Positions 1 to 11,646 are shown, counted from the first letter of the stretch. The stretch is DNA of 64,000 bases from Vibrio metoecus (GCF_000696385.1 NZ_JJMN01000008.1:1-64000), one strand, 5' to 3'. The notes: a model not told the origin generated them from the sequence alone. Translations and numbers: made by a program.

Positions 1-180
1 ATAAACTGTTGTGTCAAACACTTTTTTCAGTTTATTTTCGTTGGCGATTTCGCCACCTAAAATACCGAACTGAATCACTGCTAACGCTTGCCGCGTCTGC
101 CGTGTCAGTGAGGGCGGATTATAGAGAAGCTAGTTATATTGGCAAGCACTTTTTAGAAGTTTTTTAAAGATTTCGGATAC
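1..180 (-). promoter_or_regulatory. rRNA operon promoter region (P1, start of P2), firing leftward
   Basis: On the minus strand there is a -10 TATAAT (118-123) and a -35 TTGCCA (140-145) 16 nt apart. An A/T-rich stretch at 146-180 looks like an UP element. After the -10 comes a GC-rich discriminator and ACTGACACGG, closely resembling enterobacterial rrn P1 start regions. A second -35, TTGACA (12-17), lies about 100 nt downstream as expected for P2; its -10 would be just outside the window. In E. coli yrdA also lies beside an rRNA operon, which supports the reading. The rRNA genes themselves are not in the window. Confidence 0.75.
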
Positions 181-266
181 TTGGTGATGTTTTAGGCATT
201 ATTGGCTATTTGTTAATGATTAAGCCATCTACTATACCTGTTACTTGCTTATTAAAAGGGGAAATC

Positions 267-822
267 ATGAGTTCAATTCGTAGCTACAAAGGTATTACGC
301 CCAAAATGGGAGAAAAGGTTTATGTGGATGCCAGTGCAGTCATCGTGGGTGACATTGAATTAGATGATGATGCCAGCATTTGGCCTTTAGTGGCCGCTCG
401 TGGTGATGTAAACCACATTCGGATTGGAAAGCGCACTAATATTCAAGACGGTTCTGTATTGCATGTCACCCAACAAAAATGCTACGAAAACCCGAATGGT
501 TACTCCTCTACTGATAGGAGAGGATGTAACGGTTGGGCATAAAGTCATGCTGCATGGTTGCACTATTCATGATCGAGTATTAGTCGGTATGGGTTCTATC
601 GTGTTGGATGGCGCTGTGATTGAAAGTGATGTGATGATTGGCGCGGGCAGTTTAGTGCCTCCAGGCAAGCAACTCGAAAGTGGCTTTCTTTATATAGGCA
701 GCCCAGTAAAACAAGCACGCCCACTCAATGATAAGGAGCGTGCTTTTCTCTTAAAGTCCTCAAGCAACTACGTTCAGAGTAAAAATGACTATCTGAATGA
801 CGTTAAAACCGTTCGCGAGTGA
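267..822 (+). CDS. yrdA: Gamma-carbonic-anhydrase-like hexapeptide protein YrdA (frameshifted here)
   Basis: This is a left-handed beta-helix protein of the gamma-carbonic anhydrase / YrdA family, with hexapeptide repeats such as IRIGKRTNIQDGSVLHV and VLVGMGSIVLDGAVIESDV. The start ATG at 267 follows an AGGGG ribosome site. The frame breaks near 504: TAC CCT CTA CTG is expected, but an extra T sits after TAC, so the first frame ends at 542 and the second carries the C-terminal two thirds to 822. Removing one base gives about 184 residues, the usual family length. The enzymatic role of the family is unsettled. The 3' end overlaps the convergent yrdB by 20 nt. Confidence 0.85.
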
Positions 823-1078
823 TCTCAATTTGACCTAGAGCATTAAACATTTCGTCTTCTATCGCCTGTTCGGCGAGTTCCTCTAGGTCAAAACGCCACT
901 CACTGAATACTGTCATCACGTGTTGCGATTCTACTAAGGCTTCGCCTGAGAGTTCTTGCAGAACTTGACGAGCCACAAGACATTCGATTAATGCTCCGTT
1001 TTGCTGAGCAAAAAATACGACGGCTTGTTTGGCCTCATCCCAATGCTGTAAATCGGGAAATAGGATGGATTGATTCAT
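803..1078 (-). CDS. yrdB: DUF1488 family protein YrdB
   Basis: A 91-residue acidic protein resembling E. coli YrdB (DUF1488), of unknown function. It begins [20 protein letters not shown]. The start codon overlaps the aroE stop (ATGA, 1075-1078), so it is translationally coupled as the last gene of the leftward tsaC-hemF-aroE-yrdB group. The same aroE-yrdB order is known in E. coli. It converges on yrdA and overlaps its 3' end. Confidence 0.85.
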   Translation of the reverse strand: MNQSILFPDLQHWDEAKQAVVFFAQQNGALIECLVARQVLQELSGEALVESQHVMTVFSEWRFDLEELAEQAIEDEMFNALGQIEITRERF

Positions 1079-1911
1079 AGTGCACCTTCGAGATTTTTAC
1101 GCAGTTCGCGCAAAATTTGTTTGGTTCCCGGACGTAACCCACGCCATAACATGAAGCTTTCCGCCGCTTGCCCCACCAGCATACCTAAACCATCAATCAC
1201 CTGCGCGCAGCCGTGTTGTAGAGCCCATTGGTTAAACACGGTATGCCCTTTGCCATACATCATGTCATAACATATTGAATGGGCAGCGAAAATCACTGGC
1301 TGAATCGCGGGCAACTCACCATCTAAACTGGCAGAGGTCGAGTTAATGATCACATCATAGCTTTGAGTAAGCTCTGTGAATGGTTTGGCTATCACTGCAC
1401 CGTACGGTGCCAGTAGTTCCGCCAATTGTTTGGCTTTAGATAACGTCCGATTGGTAATCGTAATCGAGGCGGGCTTTTGATCCAGCAGTGGTTTGAGCAC
1501 GCCACGCGCCGCACCACCTGCGCCTATCAACAAAATATTCGCGCCTTTGAGTTGCACTTGTTGAGCAAGTAGATCTTGCACCAAGCCTTCACCATCGGTG
1601 TTGTCTCCCAATATTTCACCGTCATCTAACTTTTTGAGCGTGTTCACAGCCCCAGCCAACCGAGCGCGTTCCGTCAGTCGCCCGGCAAAACGATAGGCGT
1701 CTTCTTTGAAAGGCACCGTCACATTACAGCCTCGTCCACCTTGCGCAAAAAAGTGACTCGCGGCCTCGATAAACCCATCGACTGGCGCACATTGCGCGGT
1801 ATAGGTCATGGGCTGCTGGGTTTGACGCGCAAACAGCGTATGAATAAAGGGGGATTTACTGTGGTTAATAGGATTACCAAAAACTACATACTGATCGATT
1901 TGAGAAGCCAT
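1075..1911 (-). CDS. aroE: Shikimate 5-dehydrogenase
   Basis: AroE reduces 3-dehydroshikimate to shikimate with NADPH in aromatic amino-acid synthesis. At 278 residues it has the expected length. Visible motifs are the N-terminal substrate site [13 protein letters not shown], the catalytic-lysine region VTVPFKED, the Rossmann glycine loop [11 protein letters not shown] and the NADP-phosphate motif ITNRTLSKA. It lies between hemF (61-nt gap) and yrdB (4-nt overlap). Confidence 0.97.
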   Translation of the reverse strand: MASQIDQYVVFGNPINHSKSPFIHTLFARQTQQPMTYTAQCAPVDGFIEAASHFFAQGGRGCNVTVPFKEDAYRFAGRLTERARLAGAVNTLKKLDDGEILGDNTDGEGLVQDLLAQQVQLKGANILLIGAGGAARGVLKPLLDQKPASITITNRTLSKAKQLAELLAPYGAVIAKPFTELTQSYDVIINSTSASLDGELPAIQPVIFAAHSICYDMMYGKGHTVFNQWALQHGCAQVIDGLGMLVGQAAESFMLWRGLRPGTKQILRELRKNLEGAL

Positions 1912-1972
1912 ATCCTTGCCTACACAATCAAAAGGGTCACTTGCTCGACCCTATCACTCACAACTTCAAGTG

Positions 1973-2908
<936 letters not shown>

Positions 2909-3466
2909 TTATCCCTGTCTTAACACTTGTAAACTGCGTGCATCGCGAATTTCGCTCGGACCACAACGGCCACTGGTTTCACCTTCCAACACGGTCTCAA
3001 TTTGATTTCCTAACTGAGCCACCACTTCTTGCCGTGTGGTGCAAGCCGGTTGCCCACTCAAGTTGGCACTGGTTGACGTTAATGGTTTACCAAACGCCAA
3101 ACACAATTGCTGCACTAACGGATGATTAGACACTCGCACCGCCACCGTATCAAACTGACCGCGCACCCAGCTTGGAGTATCAACACTTGCAGGCATCACC
3201 CAAGTTAAAGGTGCGGGCCAAGAAGCCAAAACTTGCAGCAATTGTTGTTCTGTCAGCTGGTCTTCATCAATGTAAGGGCGTAACTGCTCATAGTTTGCGG
3301 CAATCAAGATCACCCCTTTTTCAATCGGACGTTGCTTGATCGCGAGTAATCGCAGCATCGCGGCTTGGTTGTCCGGATCACAGCCTAAACCAAATACCCC
3401 TTCGGTCGGATAAGCGATCACACCACCACGTTGCAGCACATCAACCGCTTGTTGCAGATTGCCCAC
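2909..3466 (-). CDS. tsaC: L-threonylcarbamoyladenylate synthase TsaC (YrdC/RimN)
   Basis: A YrdC-domain enzyme of 185 residues that makes threonylcarbamoyl-AMP from threonine, bicarbonate and ATP for the t6A37 modification of ANN-decoding tRNAs. YrdC hallmarks are visible: [20 protein letters not shown] near the N terminus, KQRP in the nucleotide pocket, and [12 protein letters not shown]. It is the first gene of the leftward group, divergent from purE across a 168-nt intergenic region. Confidence 0.95.
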   Translation of the reverse strand: MGNLQQAVDVLQRGGVIAYPTEGVFGLGCDPDNQAAMLRLLAIKQRPIEKGVILIAANYEQLRPYIDEDQLTEQQLLQVLASWPAPLTWVMPASVDTPSWVRGQFDTVAVRVSNHPLVQQLCLAFGKPLTSTSANLSGQPACTTRQEVVAQLGNQIETVLEGETSGRCGPSEIRDARSLQVLRQG

Positions 3467-3545
3467 TTTATTGACTCCTCTTTATTGCTCAATAGCAGTG
3501 TACAAATAGTATGGCGATTGACCAGTGATTCTCGCCACCAACGAA

Positions 3546-3583
3546 AAGCAAACGTTTGCTTGAGATAAAAATCCCCGTATAAT
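3546..3583 (+). promoter_or_regulatory. PurR operator overlapping the purEK promoter
   Basis: A near-perfect palindrome AAGCAAACGTTTGCTT (3546-3561) matches the PurR box known from E. coli (ACGCAAACGTTTGCGT). A -10 TATAAT lies at 3578-3583, with a candidate -35 TTGCTT at 3556-3561 overlapping the operator and a 16-nt spacer. This arrangement predicts repression of purEK by PurR with hypoxanthine or guanine. The promoter points rightward, about 50 nt upstream of purE. Confidence 0.85.
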
Positions 3584-3634
3584 GCGCCGCAATACGGGTT
3601 TACCCGACCAATTTAAACACTGAAGGAGTTTGAG

Positions 3635-4120
3635 ATGACAGTCGGTATTATCATGGGTTCCAAATCAGACTGGCCAACCATGAAACACGCAGCAGAGATG
3701 CTTGACCAGTTTGGTTTGGCTTATGAAACCAAGGTGGTTTCGGCACATCGTACTCCTCATCTGCTGGCCGATTACGCCTCAAGCGCCAAAGAACGTGGTT
3801 TACAAGTGATCATCGCTGGTGCTGGCGGTGCGGCACATCTGCCGGGAATGACGGCAGCGTTTACTAGCCTACCGGTTCTCGGAGTACCGGTTCAATCACG
3901 CGCTCTGTCTGGCCTCGACTCCTTATACTCAATTGTGCAGATGCCAAAAGGTATTGCGGTGGGCACATTAGCGATTGGTGAAGCGGGTGCGGCGAATGCG
4001 GGCTTGCTCGCTGCGCAAATCATCGGCATTCACAATCCCGAAGTGATGAGCAAGGTCGAAGCCTTCCGCAGCAAACAAACTCAGTCCGTGTTAGACAATC
4101 CAAATCCAGCGGAGGAGTAA
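3635..4120 (+). CDS. purE: N5-carboxyaminoimidazole ribonucleotide mutase
   Basis: Class I PurE converts N5-CAIR to CAIR in de novo purine synthesis. The 161-residue protein has the N-terminal nucleotide motif [12 protein letters not shown], the active-site SAHRTP segment and the [11 protein letters not shown] loop. GAAGGAG precedes the ATG. purK starts 3 nt downstream, so the two are translated from one message under the upstream PurR box. Confidence 0.97.
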   Translation: MTVGIIMGSKSDWPTMKHAAEMLDQFGLAYETKVVSAHRTPHLLADYASSAKERGLQVIIAGAGGAAHLPGMTAAFTSLPVLGVPVQSRALSGLDSLYSIVQMPKGIAVGTLAIGEAGAANAGLLAAQIIGIHNPEVMSKVEAFRSKQTQSVLDNPNPAEE

Positions 4121-4123
4121 CGG

Positions 4124-5257
4124 ATGCGTGTTTTAGTTCTGGGAGCTGGCCAGCTGGCGCGCATGATGTCTCTAGCCGGAGCACCATTGAATATTGAGAC
4201 GATTGCCTTTGATGTCGGTAGCGAAAACATTGTACATCCCTTAACTCAAACCGTGCTCGGCCATGGATTGGGGCAAGCGATTGAGCAAGCGGACGTGATC
4301 ACGGCTGAGTTTGAACACATTCCCCATCCGATCCTCGATCTCTGTGCTCGCAGCGGCAAGCTTTACCCAAGTGCTGAGGCGATCAAAGCCGGTGGCGATC
4401 GTCGCTTAGAAAAAGCTTTATTAGATCGCGCCCAAGTGGCGAATGCTCGCTATGCAATTATTCGTAGCCAAGACGACCTGACCTCAGCCATCTCTGAGAT
4501 TGGATTGCCTATGGTGCTGAAAAGTGCACTCGGTGGCTATGACGGCAAAGGTCAATGGCGTTTAAAAGAAAAAGCTCAGGTCGACAATATCTGGGGTGAG
4601 TTAGCACAGTATCTTGAAGCAAATCCAGAACAAGCGATTGTGGCAGAAGAATTTGTGGCTTTTGATCGCGAAGTATCACTGGTGGGTGCTCGCAACGTCG
4701 CTGGTGATATTGTGGTTTATCCTTTAGCAGAAAACGTCCATACCCAAGGTGTACTCAGCCTTTCGACGGCGATTGATGCACCCGAACTGCAAACCCAAGC
4801 GGAAGCGATGTTTAAAGCGGTGGCTGAGCAGCTTAACTATGTCGGTGTATTGGCGCTGGAATTTTTTGAAGTGCAAGGCAAGTTACTGATCAATGAAATC
4901 GCACCACGAGTTCATAACTCCGGTCACTGGACTCAACAAGGCGCGGAAACCTGCCAGTTCGAAAATCACTTACGCGCGGTATGTGGTTTGCCACTGGGTA
5001 GCACCAAACTGGTTCGTGAAACCGCGATGATCAATATTCTCGGTGAAGACCAGCTCCCCTCCGCTGTGTTGGCGATGGAAGGCTGCCACGTACATTGGTA
5101 TGGCAAGGCCAAGCGCCCAGGACGCAAGATGGGGCATATCAATGTGACCGCCGATTACAGTGGTGAGCTGCAACGCAAATTATGCCAATTAGCGACAGTG
5201 TTAGATGAAAAGGCTTTTCCTGCCGTACACGCAGTAGCAAAGGAAATTCAACCTTAA
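4124..5257 (+). CDS. purK: N5-carboxyaminoimidazole ribonucleotide synthase
   Basis: This ATP-grasp enzyme carboxylates AIR with bicarbonate and ATP to N5-CAIR, the substrate of PurE. The 377-residue protein begins with a dinucleotide-like fold ([15 protein letters not shown]), carries the ATP-grasp loop [11 protein letters not shown], and shows the metal-binding segment [17 protein letters not shown]. It is the second gene of the purEK operon and ends just before a bidirectional terminator. Confidence 0.97.
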   Translation: MRVLVLGAGQLARMMSLAGAPLNIETIAFDVGSENIVHPLTQTVLGHGLGQAIEQADVITAEFEHIPHPILDLCARSGKLYPSAEAIKAGGDRRLEKALLDRAQVANARYAIIRSQDDLTSAISEIGLPMVLKSALGGYDGKGQWRLKEKAQVDNIWGELAQYLEANPEQAIVAEEFVAFDREVSLVGARNVAGDIVVYPLAENVHTQGVLSLSTAIDAPELQTQAEAMFKAVAEQLNYVGVLALEFFEVQGKLLINEIAPRVHNSGHWTQQGAETCQFENHLRAVCGLPLGSTKLVRETAMINILGEDQLPSAVLAMEGCHVHWYGKAKRPGRKMGHINVTADYSGELQRKLCQLATVLDEKAFPAVHAVAKEIQP

Positions 5258-5277
5258 TCCATACCTCACTAATGCAA

Positions 5278-5306
5278 TAAAGCCGCGTCTAACGCGGCTT
5301 TAATTT
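5278..5306 (+). terminator. Bidirectional terminator between purK and the zinc-finger gene
   Basis: A 9-bp stem AAAGCCGCG / CGCGGCTTT with loop TCTAA is flanked by A-rich and T-rich runs on both sides, so it can end both purK (rightward) and the convergent gene (leftward). Confidence 0.8.
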
Positions 5307-5330
5307 TGATGCGATGGGCAAAAACTGAGG

Positions 5331-5897
5331 TTAACTGTCCTGAATATGCCCACATTGACGATTTGCGCACTGATAACGGATACCTGCCGCGCTCTTTTTC
5401 TCAGCCATTACCGTAAAGCCACACATGGCACAAGTCTGAGCAATCGGCTTAGCGTTGAGCGCAAATTTGCATTTAGGGTAAGCATCACAAGCATAAAATA
5501 GCTTGCCGAAGCGAGACTTTCGTTCGATGAGATGACCTTTACCACAGTCAGGGCAAGTAATATCCGGAGAGCTTTCCGCTTGATTAGGCGAATCCATCGA
5601 CTCGATATGATGGCACTGCGGATAATGGCTACAACCAATAAACATCCCGTAACGACCTTGGCGTAGCACCAGCTCATGTCCACACTCAGGACAAGGCACG
5701 CCTAACTCCTTGATTATATGGCCATCATTTTGATGCAAAGGCTTAATGTAGTCACAATCCGGATACGCAGTACAGCCTAAAAAAGGCCCGTGTTTACCGT
5801 GGCGCAGCTGCAATTCTGCGCCACATTGGGGACAGGGTGAAGATTGCAGCGCATGTTCATGGGCTGCAAACAATTGTGGGTCAATTTTACTGCTCAT
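5331..5897 (-). CDS. Topoisomerase I C-terminal-type zinc-finger protein (YrdD-like)
   Basis: About 188 residues made almost entirely of four Cys4 zinc ribbons of the topoisomerase I C-terminal type: CPQC...GCTAYPDC, CPEC...GCSHYPQC, CPDC...ACDAYPKC and CAMC...CANRQC. There is no topoisomerase catalytic domain. It resembles E. coli YrdD, a presumed nucleic-acid-binding protein of unknown role. The start is ambiguous: ATG 5897 is used, while an in-frame TTG at 5903 would add two residues. It is the last gene of the lysM-dprA-smg group. Confidence 0.85.
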   Translation of the reverse strand: MSSKIDPQLFAAHEHALQSSPCPQCGAELQLRHGKHGPFLGCTAYPDCDYIKPLHQNDGHIIKELGVPCPECGHELVLRQGRYGMFIGCSHYPQCHHIESMDSPNQAESSPDITCPDCGKGHLIERKSRFGKLFYACDAYPKCKFALNAKPIAQTCAMCGFTVMAEKKSAAGIRYQCANRQCGHIQDS

Positions 5898-5912
5898 AGA
5901 CAATGCACAGGC

Positions 5913-6389
5913 TTAATGCAAAATGCCTTGTTCTTTGCTGTATAACAGCTCTTCCATCAAGGTGTAGGCGTTTTCATTACCCGGCACATTGAACAGAACC
6001 ATCAAGATGATCCACTTCAGGTCATCCAGCTCAAACTCATCGGTTTCTAACCCCATAACACGATCGATCACCATCTCGCGCGTTTCCGGAGTCAGCACAT
6101 TGATATGTTCGAGAAACAACAAAAAACCGCGCGATTCGAGATCAAGACGCTCCATTTCCTCCGGTGCATAAATACGCATCGAGGTTGGGGCGCTTTTCGC
6201 AATCGCGGTTTGCGCATCGGTCTGCTGCAAAGCCGCCAGATCTTCCAACCAATGGAGGGCTTTGTAGATGTCTTTTTGGTGAAACCCAGCACGCAGCAAT
6301 TCATCTTCTAGCTGGTCCTGATCCACTTGCAATTCAGCATCGCTATGGATATAGGTTTCGAACAGATACATCAAAATATCCATCATCAT
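5913..6389 (-). CDS. smg: Smg family protein (DUF494)
   Basis: A 158-residue acidic, helical protein of the Smg/DUF494 family whose molecular function is unknown. The N terminus [20 protein letters not shown] matches the E. coli protein. Three consecutive ATG codons (6381-6389) make the exact start uncertain by one or two residues. The first lies 2 nt after the dprA stop, implying coupling. The dprA-smg-yrdD order is conserved in gamma-proteobacteria. Confidence 0.9.
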   Translation of the reverse strand: MMMDILMYLFETYIHSDAELQVDQDQLEDELLRAGFHQKDIYKALHWLEDLAALQQTDAQTAIAKSAPTSMRIYAPEEMERLDLESRGFLLFLEHINVLTPETREMVIDRVMGLETDEFELDDLKWIILMVLFNVPGNENAYTLMEELLYSKEQGILH

Positions 6390-6391
6390 AG

Positions 6392-7507
6392 CTAGCCTCT
6401 CCCCTTTCTAATATAGCCACCAGGTACTGCAACCACATGCCCAAGGAGCTCAAGCTCCAAGAGCTGCATCATGACATCTTGAACCGGTATATGGGTCCGG
6501 CTTGCAAGAATATCAATAGGTGTAGCCTCTACTCCTACGTTAGCTAACAGCTCGGGAAATGGCAATTCTTCATCGCCCTGCGGAGCAGAAAAAAGTGTGG
6601 GTTGGTAAGGTACCCGCTCAGAGAGTGACCAAGTGAGCGCATTTTTGAGCTCTTGATGAATTTGTTGCACACTTTGCACTAAACAGGCGCCTTGGCGAAT
6701 TAACTGATTACTGCCTTGGCTGGCAGCATTGTAAATCGAACCGGGAACAACAAAAACCTCACGCCCCTGCTCTGCCGCATAACGCGCGGTGATGAGAGAT
6801 CCACTCTTCTCCGCTGCTTCAACCACGACCACACCAAGCGATAACCCACTAATAATACGGTTGCGTCGCGGAAAGTGATCAGCTTTGGGAGGCACATAAG
6901 GTGCAAATTCCGAGACTAAAGCGCCTTGTGTAATAATCCGCTCAGCGAGTCCTTGATGCTGTTTTGGGTAGATTTGAGTCAAACCAGAACCTAAAACTGC
7001 CACAGTTTGCCCTTGCGCTTGCAAAGCACCATCATGGGCATGTCCATCAATCCCCAGCGCAAGACCACTCACCACCACTAACCCTGATTGAGCTAGCTCA
7101 CCTGCAAACTGCCGTGCAATCTGCCGACCATCAATCGTAGCGTCACGGCTGCCGACGATGGCAACAGCGGGATCATGTAAAACTTCCCATAACCCTTCAA
7201 TAAACAATACCGGAGGTGGTACTGAAATTTCTTTTAATAAGCGGGGATAAAGCGCGCAATGCGACGTCACTATGTAGCGGTTTTTCGCACCATCCCGCCA
7301 TTGCAAACACTGTTCTGCTTGCTTGGAGGCTTCTGTAGTTAAATACACCAATTGTTCTGATTTGAGCCCAAGTGCTAGCCACTGTTTAGGTGTCAGGCTT
7401 TGCAACTGAGTTGGCGTTTGGGTAGCAAGGAGATGGGAAATCGTCCTGCTACCCAGTTTGGGAGTAAAGCTAAGCGCGAGCCAAATGGCTAAGTCCTGAT
7501 CCTTCAT
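6392..7507 (-). CDS. dprA: DNA-processing protein DprA
   Basis: DprA loads RecA on incoming single-stranded DNA during natural transformation. The 371-residue protein has an N-terminal helical (SAM-like) part, the central Rossmann-type DprA domain with [44 protein letters not shown] and [12 protein letters not shown], and a C-terminal winged-helix-like segment. Its ATG overlaps the stop of the LysM gene by one base (TAATG). Together with comM in this window it fits a naturally transformable Vibrio. Confidence 0.96.
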   Translation of the reverse strand: MKDQDLAIWLALSFTPKLGSRTISHLLATQTPTQLQSLTPKQWLALGLKSEQLVYLTTEASKQAEQCLQWRDGAKNRYIVTSHCALYPRLLKEISVPPPVLFIEGLWEVLHDPAVAIVGSRDATIDGRQIARQFAGELAQSGLVVVSGLALGIDGHAHDGALQAQGQTVAVLGSGLTQIYPKQHQGLAERIITQGALVSEFAPYVPPKADHFPRRNRIISGLSLGVVVVEAAEKSGSLITARYAAEQGREVFVVPGSIYNAASQGSNQLIRQGACLVQSVQQIHQELKNALTWSLSERVPYQPTLFSAPQGDEELPFPELLANVGVEATPIDILASRTHIPVQDVMMQLLELELLGHVVAVPGGYIRKGRG

Positions 7508-8634
7508 TAACTCGCATCATCGACCGATTGAGCTTGTTCAGTCGATTGGGCAACCTCCGTTTTGGGCTCAGAGCTCGTCGACTGCGGAGAAACCGCAATG
7601 ATCTCTTGGTTAATCGGTGCCGAGCTATTGGTAATCAATGCTAAGCTAAAGCGTTCATAAGGGCGGATCACCATCAAAGTACCGACTTTTAGACTCGGCA
7701 ATTGCACATCCGCATCCGAACCTTCTTGTTGGTAAGTAAACTGACCTTCCTTATCGCTGACTTTCACACCCGCTTGGTACAGTTCAAACATACTGCCCTG
7801 CGCAAGGCCATCACTACTGCCTTGATCCATCACCACAACTTGATTCTGCCCCGCATACTGGCTGCCTTCTAGCGAACCGAGAATATGCGCTTCGCTCCCC
7901 ACTGGAGCTGGCTGCGGATAAAACGTCGTTGAGAGTTGCCGCTCTTCAATATCCACTTCGGGTAATGCAATATCGTTAGCCAAAATCTCTTGGTTTTGCT
8001 CTTGCAAGCTGAGGCCACTAAAATTGCCCCCAGTCATCGCCAACTCGCCCAGCGCCACCAAGCGCAGCGCAACCATGACGTCATCATCACGCTGATATTG
8101 TGCGACTTCGCGATAAATCCCCCACTTCTTCTCGGTTTGAACCCCAGTAATGTACAGCTGATCTTGCTTGGTCAAATATTTACGGCCATCACTCGATCCA
8201 ATCACACGCACGCTCTGTTGCAAGGCGGTTTGCGCAATCAAGCGGTCAGACTGCAAATAAGGTAACACTAACCCTTCCTGCACAGTCGGAACGGCCTGTT
8301 TTTCCAACACTCGCACTTGTGGGCTCAGTTTGCGCATCGGTTTTAAACTCAGTACCGGTTGCCCATCACGCCAAATTAAAGTCAGTTTGTCGCCAGGATA
8401 AATGAGATGAGGGTTATCAATCTCTGGGTTGATCTGCCAAAGTCTTGGCCACAACCAAGGGCTATCAAGGTACAAAGCAGAAATATCCCACAAGGTATCG
8501 CCTTTCACCACGGTATAGGTAGTTGGAGCATTTTGTTTAAGAGTCAGTGGAGTTTGCTCATCCGCCATTACCGATTCACCGAGTAATGTGAAAGGTAATA
8601 AAGCGCAGGCAATATAACGGGTTAGTCGTGCCAT
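7507..8634 (-). CDS. LysM-domain periplasmic/cell-envelope protein
   Basis: About 375 residues starting at ATG 8634 (MARLTRYIACALLPFTLLGESVMA), a clear signal peptide. A longer ORF to 8682 would bury that signal, so 8634 is preferred; AAGG precedes it. A LysM domain follows (YTVVKGDTLWDISALYL ... IYPGDKLTL, about residues 40-85), predicting peptidoglycan binding. The rest is not a family I can name. It heads the leftward group with dprA, smg and the zinc-finger gene, and is divergent from def. An uncharacterised LysM protein beside dprA is common in gamma-proteobacteria. Confidence 0.85.
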   Translation of the reverse strand: MARLTRYIACALLPFTLLGESVMADEQTPLTLKQNAPTTYTVVKGDTLWDISALYLDSPWLWPRLWQINPEIDNPHLIYPGDKLTLIWRDGQPVLSLKPMRKLSPQVRVLEKQAVPTVQEGLVLPYLQSDRLIAQTALQQSVRVIGSSDGRKYLTKQDQLYITGVQTEKKWGIYREVAQYQRDDDVMVALRLVALGELAMTGGNFSGLSLQEQNQEILANDIALPEVDIEERQLSTTFYPQPAPVGSEAHILGSLEGSQYAGQNQVVVMDQGSSDGLAQGSMFELYQAGVKVSDKEGQFTYQQEGSDADVQLPSLKVGTLMVIRPYERFSLALITNSSAPINQEIIAVSPQSTSSEPKTEVAQSTEQAQSVDDAS

Positions 8635-8775
8635 GACCTTGCTTCCTTGGTCGAAAAAATAATGGGGTATTGGAGAAATCACGTCCGGATGCTGTCATTT
8701 GGGTCATAAAATGTCTAGAATTGAGCCAACACGCATTAAGCTGTTTTCGGCACAGTTTCAACATTTCGAGTGTAT

Positions 8776-9285
8776 ATGTCTGTATTGCAAGTATTAACAT
8801 TCCCAGATGATCGGCTGCGCACCGTTGCGAAACCGGTCGAGAAAGTCACCCCTGAAATCCAACAAATTGTCGATGACATGTTGGAAACCATGTATGCCGA
8901 AGAAGGCATCGGTTTAGCGGCGACCCAAGTCGATATTCATCAACGTATTGTGGTGATCGATATTTCTGAAACCCGTGATGAGCCAATGGTGCTGATCAAT
9001 CCTGAAATCATCGAAAAGCGCGGTGAAGATGGCATTGAAGAGGGTTGTCTCTCCGTTCCTGGTGCTCGTGCTTTAGTGTCACGTGCTGCTGAGGTGACCG
9101 TGAAAGCCTTAGATCGTAATGGCCAAGAGTACCGCTTTGAAGCGGACGACTTGCTCGCTATCTGTGTCCAGCATGAGCTAGACCATCTTGCGGGTAAGTT
9201 GTTTGTTGATTATCTGTCACCGCTAAAACGCAACCGCATTAAAGAGAAGCTAGAGAAAATCAAACGCTTCAACGAGAAAAAATAA
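8776..9285 (+). CDS. def: Peptide deformylase
   Basis: Def removes the N-formyl group from nascent proteins. At 169 residues from ATG 8776 ([15 protein letters not shown]) all three metal-enzyme motifs are visible: [19 protein letters not shown] and QHELDHL, which supply the Cys and two His metal ligands and the catalytic Glu. A GTG at 8770 would add two residues and is less likely. It is followed by fmt after 17 nt, the classical def-fmt pair. Confidence 0.97.
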   Translation: MSVLQVLTFPDDRLRTVAKPVEKVTPEIQQIVDDMLETMYAEEGIGLAATQVDIHQRIVVIDISETRDEPMVLINPEIIEKRGEDGIEEGCLSVPGARALVSRAAEVTVKALDRNGQEYRFEADDLLAICVQHELDHLAGKLFVDYLSPLKRNRIKEKLEKIKRFNEKK

Positions 9286-9302
9286 TTTACTGTGAGGTAA
9301 CC

Positions 9303-10250
9303 TTGAGCCAATCACTACGTATTGTCTTTGCAGGTACTCCGGACTTCGCCGCCCGTCACTTGGCGGCGTTGTTGTCTTCGGAGCACGAGATCATTGCGGT
9401 CTACACCCAGCCCGATCGCCCAGCAGGTCGCGGCAAAAAACTCACTGCTAGCCCAGTCAAAACCCTTGCACTAGAACACAACATTCCAGTGTATCAACCT
9501 GAAAACTTTAAATCTGAAGAGTCTAAGCAACAGCTTGCCGCACTCAACGCCGATTTAATGGTGGTCGTCGCTTATGGCTTGCTACTGCCCAAAGTGGTTT
9601 TGGATACGCCTAAACTTGGCTGCATTAATGTGCATGGTTCGATTCTGCCGCGTTGGCGGGGTGCTGCACCGATCCAACGTTCAATTTGGGCGGGTGATAG
9701 CGAAACTGGCGTGACCATCATGCAGATGGATGTCGGCCTCGATACCGGTGATATGCTGAAAATTGCTACTTTACCGATTGAAGCGAACGACACCAGCGCC
9801 TCAATGTACGACAAACTGGCAGAACTGGGGCCACAAGCCTTGATCGAATGTTTAAGCGATATCGCTCAAGGCACCGCGGTAGCAGTAAAGCAAGACGATA
9901 CACAAGCTAACTACGCGCACAAGCTCAGCAAAGAGGAAGCACGTATTGATTGGAGCAATGACGCCGTTCATATTGAACGCTGCATTCGTGCCTTTAATCC
10001 ATGGCCAATGAGCCACTTTGAAGTCGCAGAAAACAGCATCAAAGTTTGGCAGGCCCGAGTGGAAACCCGAGCGGACACTCAAGCTCCGGGTACGATTCTC
10101 CAAGCGGATAAGAGCGGAATTTACGTTGCAACCGGACAAGGCGTGTTGGTGCTCGAAAGCCTGCAAATTCCGGGCAAGAAAGCCTTGCCAGTACAAGATA
10201 TTCTCAATGCACGTGCTGACTGGTTTCGTGTCGGCGCTCAACTCAGTTAA
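9303..10250 (+). CDS. fmt: Methionyl-tRNA formyltransferase
   Basis: Fmt formylates initiator Met-tRNA with 10-formyltetrahydrofolate. The 315-residue protein begins at a TTG codon (9303) after GAGGTAA. It shows the folate/catalytic segment [18 protein letters not shown] with the catalytic Asn-His, and the later [13 protein letters not shown] block. The C-terminal OB-like domain follows. It works with Def, immediately upstream. Confidence 0.97.
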   Translation: MSQSLRIVFAGTPDFAARHLAALLSSEHEIIAVYTQPDRPAGRGKKLTASPVKTLALEHNIPVYQPENFKSEESKQQLAALNADLMVVVAYGLLLPKVVLDTPKLGCINVHGSILPRWRGAAPIQRSIWAGDSETGVTIMQMDVGLDTGDMLKIATLPIEANDTSASMYDKLAELGPQALIECLSDIAQGTAVAVKQDDTQANYAHKLSKEEARIDWSNDAVHIERCIRAFNPWPMSHFEVAENSIKVWQARVETRADTQAPGTILQADKSGIYVATGQGVLVLESLQIPGKKALPVQDILNARADWFRVGAQLS

Positions 10251-10253
10251 TCC

Positions 10254-10291
10254 CGAACCCTAGCCTGTCATCGCTAGGGTTCCGCTTTTTG
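10254..10291 (+). terminator. Hairpin after fmt
   Basis: AACCCTAGC / GCTAGGGTT stem (9 bp) followed by a short CCGCTTTTTG run, lying between fmt and rsmB. It probably reduces, rather than abolishes, read-through into rsmB. Confidence 0.6.
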
Positions 10292-10304
10292 TTTAGGTTT
10301 TATT

Positions 10305-11585
10305 ATGAATGTTCGTGCTGCTGCTGCGTCGGCTCTTTACCAAGTGGTTGATTTAGGGCAATCCCTGTCCAATGCTTTGCCTGCGGCTCAGCAGCAAATC
10401 AGACCGCGAGATCACGCCCTGCTGCAAGAGATCTGCTATGGCGTTTTGCGCCAGTTACCACGTTTGGAATCCATCAGCCAAGCCTTGATGGAAAAGCCGT
10501 TGAAAGGCAAACAACGCGTATTCCACTTTCTGATTTTGGTTGGCTTATACCAGATCAGCTTTATGCGTATCCCTGCCCATGCGGCAGTCGGTGAAACGGT
10601 TGAAGGCGCACAGGATCTAAAAGGCCCGCGCCTACGTGGATTGATTAACGCCGTACTGCGTAACTATCAGCGCGATCAAGAACGTTTGGATACTCAAGCG
10701 ACCAGTCATGATGCCGGTCGCTACGGTCACCCTGGCTGGCTACTCAAGCTCCTTAAAGAAAGCTACCCACAGCAGTGGCAGCAGATTGTAGAAGCCAACA
10801 ATAGCAAAGCACCAATGTGGCTACGTGTTAACCACCAACACCACACCCGTGCTGAATATCAAGCCCTGCTAGAGCAAGCGGATATTACCTGCACACCACA
10901 TTCCCAAGCCGAAGACGCTCTTTGCTTGGAAACACCTTGCGATGTGCACCAACTGCCCGGTTTCGCGGATGGATGGGTTTCAGTGCAAGATGCGGCCGCG
11001 CAGTTAGCACTGACTTACCTCGCCCCTAAAGCCGGAGAGTTGATTTTAGATTGCTGCGCCGCGCCCGGTGGCAAAACCGCGCACATTCTGGAACACACAC
11101 CTGATAGCCAAGTCGTGGCCATTGATTGCGATGAAACTCGCCTGAAACGCGTGCAAGAAAACCTGCAGCGTTTGCAACTCAATGCCCAAGTGATTTGTGG
11201 TGATGCGCGTTACCCGCAACAGTGGTGGCAAGGCGAACAGTTTGACCGCATCTTGCTCGATGCCCCTTGCTCAGCAACTGGGGTCATTCGTCGCCACCCA
11301 GACATCAAATGGCTGCGCCGCGCAGACGATATCACCGCATTAGCCGAGCTACAGCGCGAAATTTTGGATGCGATGTGGCAACAACTGAAGCCCGGTGGTA
11401 CTTTGGTGTACGCAACATGCTCGATCACACCTCAAGAAAACTGCTTACAGGTCAAAGCGTTCCTTGAACGCACGCCAGAAGCCAACTTGGTAGGTTCCGA
11501 TCCTGCACAGCCCGGCCGCCAGATTCTTCCGGGAGAAGAAGCAATGGACGGTTTCTATTACGCCGTGTTAAGCAAACAGAACTGA
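10305..11585 (+). CDS. rsmB: 16S rRNA (cytosine-967-C5)-methyltransferase RsmB
   Basis: RsmB (Sun/Fmu) makes m5C967 in 16S rRNA. The 426-residue protein has an N-terminal NusB-like domain (about residues 1-140) and a C-terminal SAM-dependent RNA m5C-methyltransferase domain. SAM motif I is [14 protein letters not shown]. The two catalytic cysteines are in DAPCSATGV and [11 protein letters not shown]. It lies in the fmt-rsmB-trkA order also found in E. coli. Confidence 0.97.
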   Translation: MNVRAAAASALYQVVDLGQSLSNALPAAQQQIRPRDHALLQEICYGVLRQLPRLESISQALMEKPLKGKQRVFHFLILVGLYQISFMRIPAHAAVGETVEGAQDLKGPRLRGLINAVLRNYQRDQERLDTQATSHDAGRYGHPGWLLKLLKESYPQQWQQIVEANNSKAPMWLRVNHQHHTRAEYQALLEQADITCTPHSQAEDALCLETPCDVHQLPGFADGWVSVQDAAAQLALTYLAPKAGELILDCCAAPGGKTAHILEHTPDSQVVAIDCDETRLKRVQENLQRLQLNAQVICGDARYPQQWWQGEQFDRILLDAPCSATGVIRRHPDIKWLRRADDITALAELQREILDAMWQQLKPGGTLVYATCSITPQENCLQVKAFLERTPEANLVGSDPAQPGRQILPGEEAMDGFYYAVLSKQN

Positions 11586-11596
11586 TTCGGTCAACC

Positions 11597-11621
11597 AAGG
11601 TGAGTCTTCACTCACCTTGGG
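11597..11621 (+). terminator. Hairpin between rsmB and trkA
   Basis: AAGGTGAGT / ACTCACCTT form a strong stem with a short loop but no U-tract. It is more likely an mRNA-processing or stabilising hairpin than a full terminator. Confidence 0.45.
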
Positions 11622-11646
11622 CGTAAGTAAACAAAGAGAACAGGTT

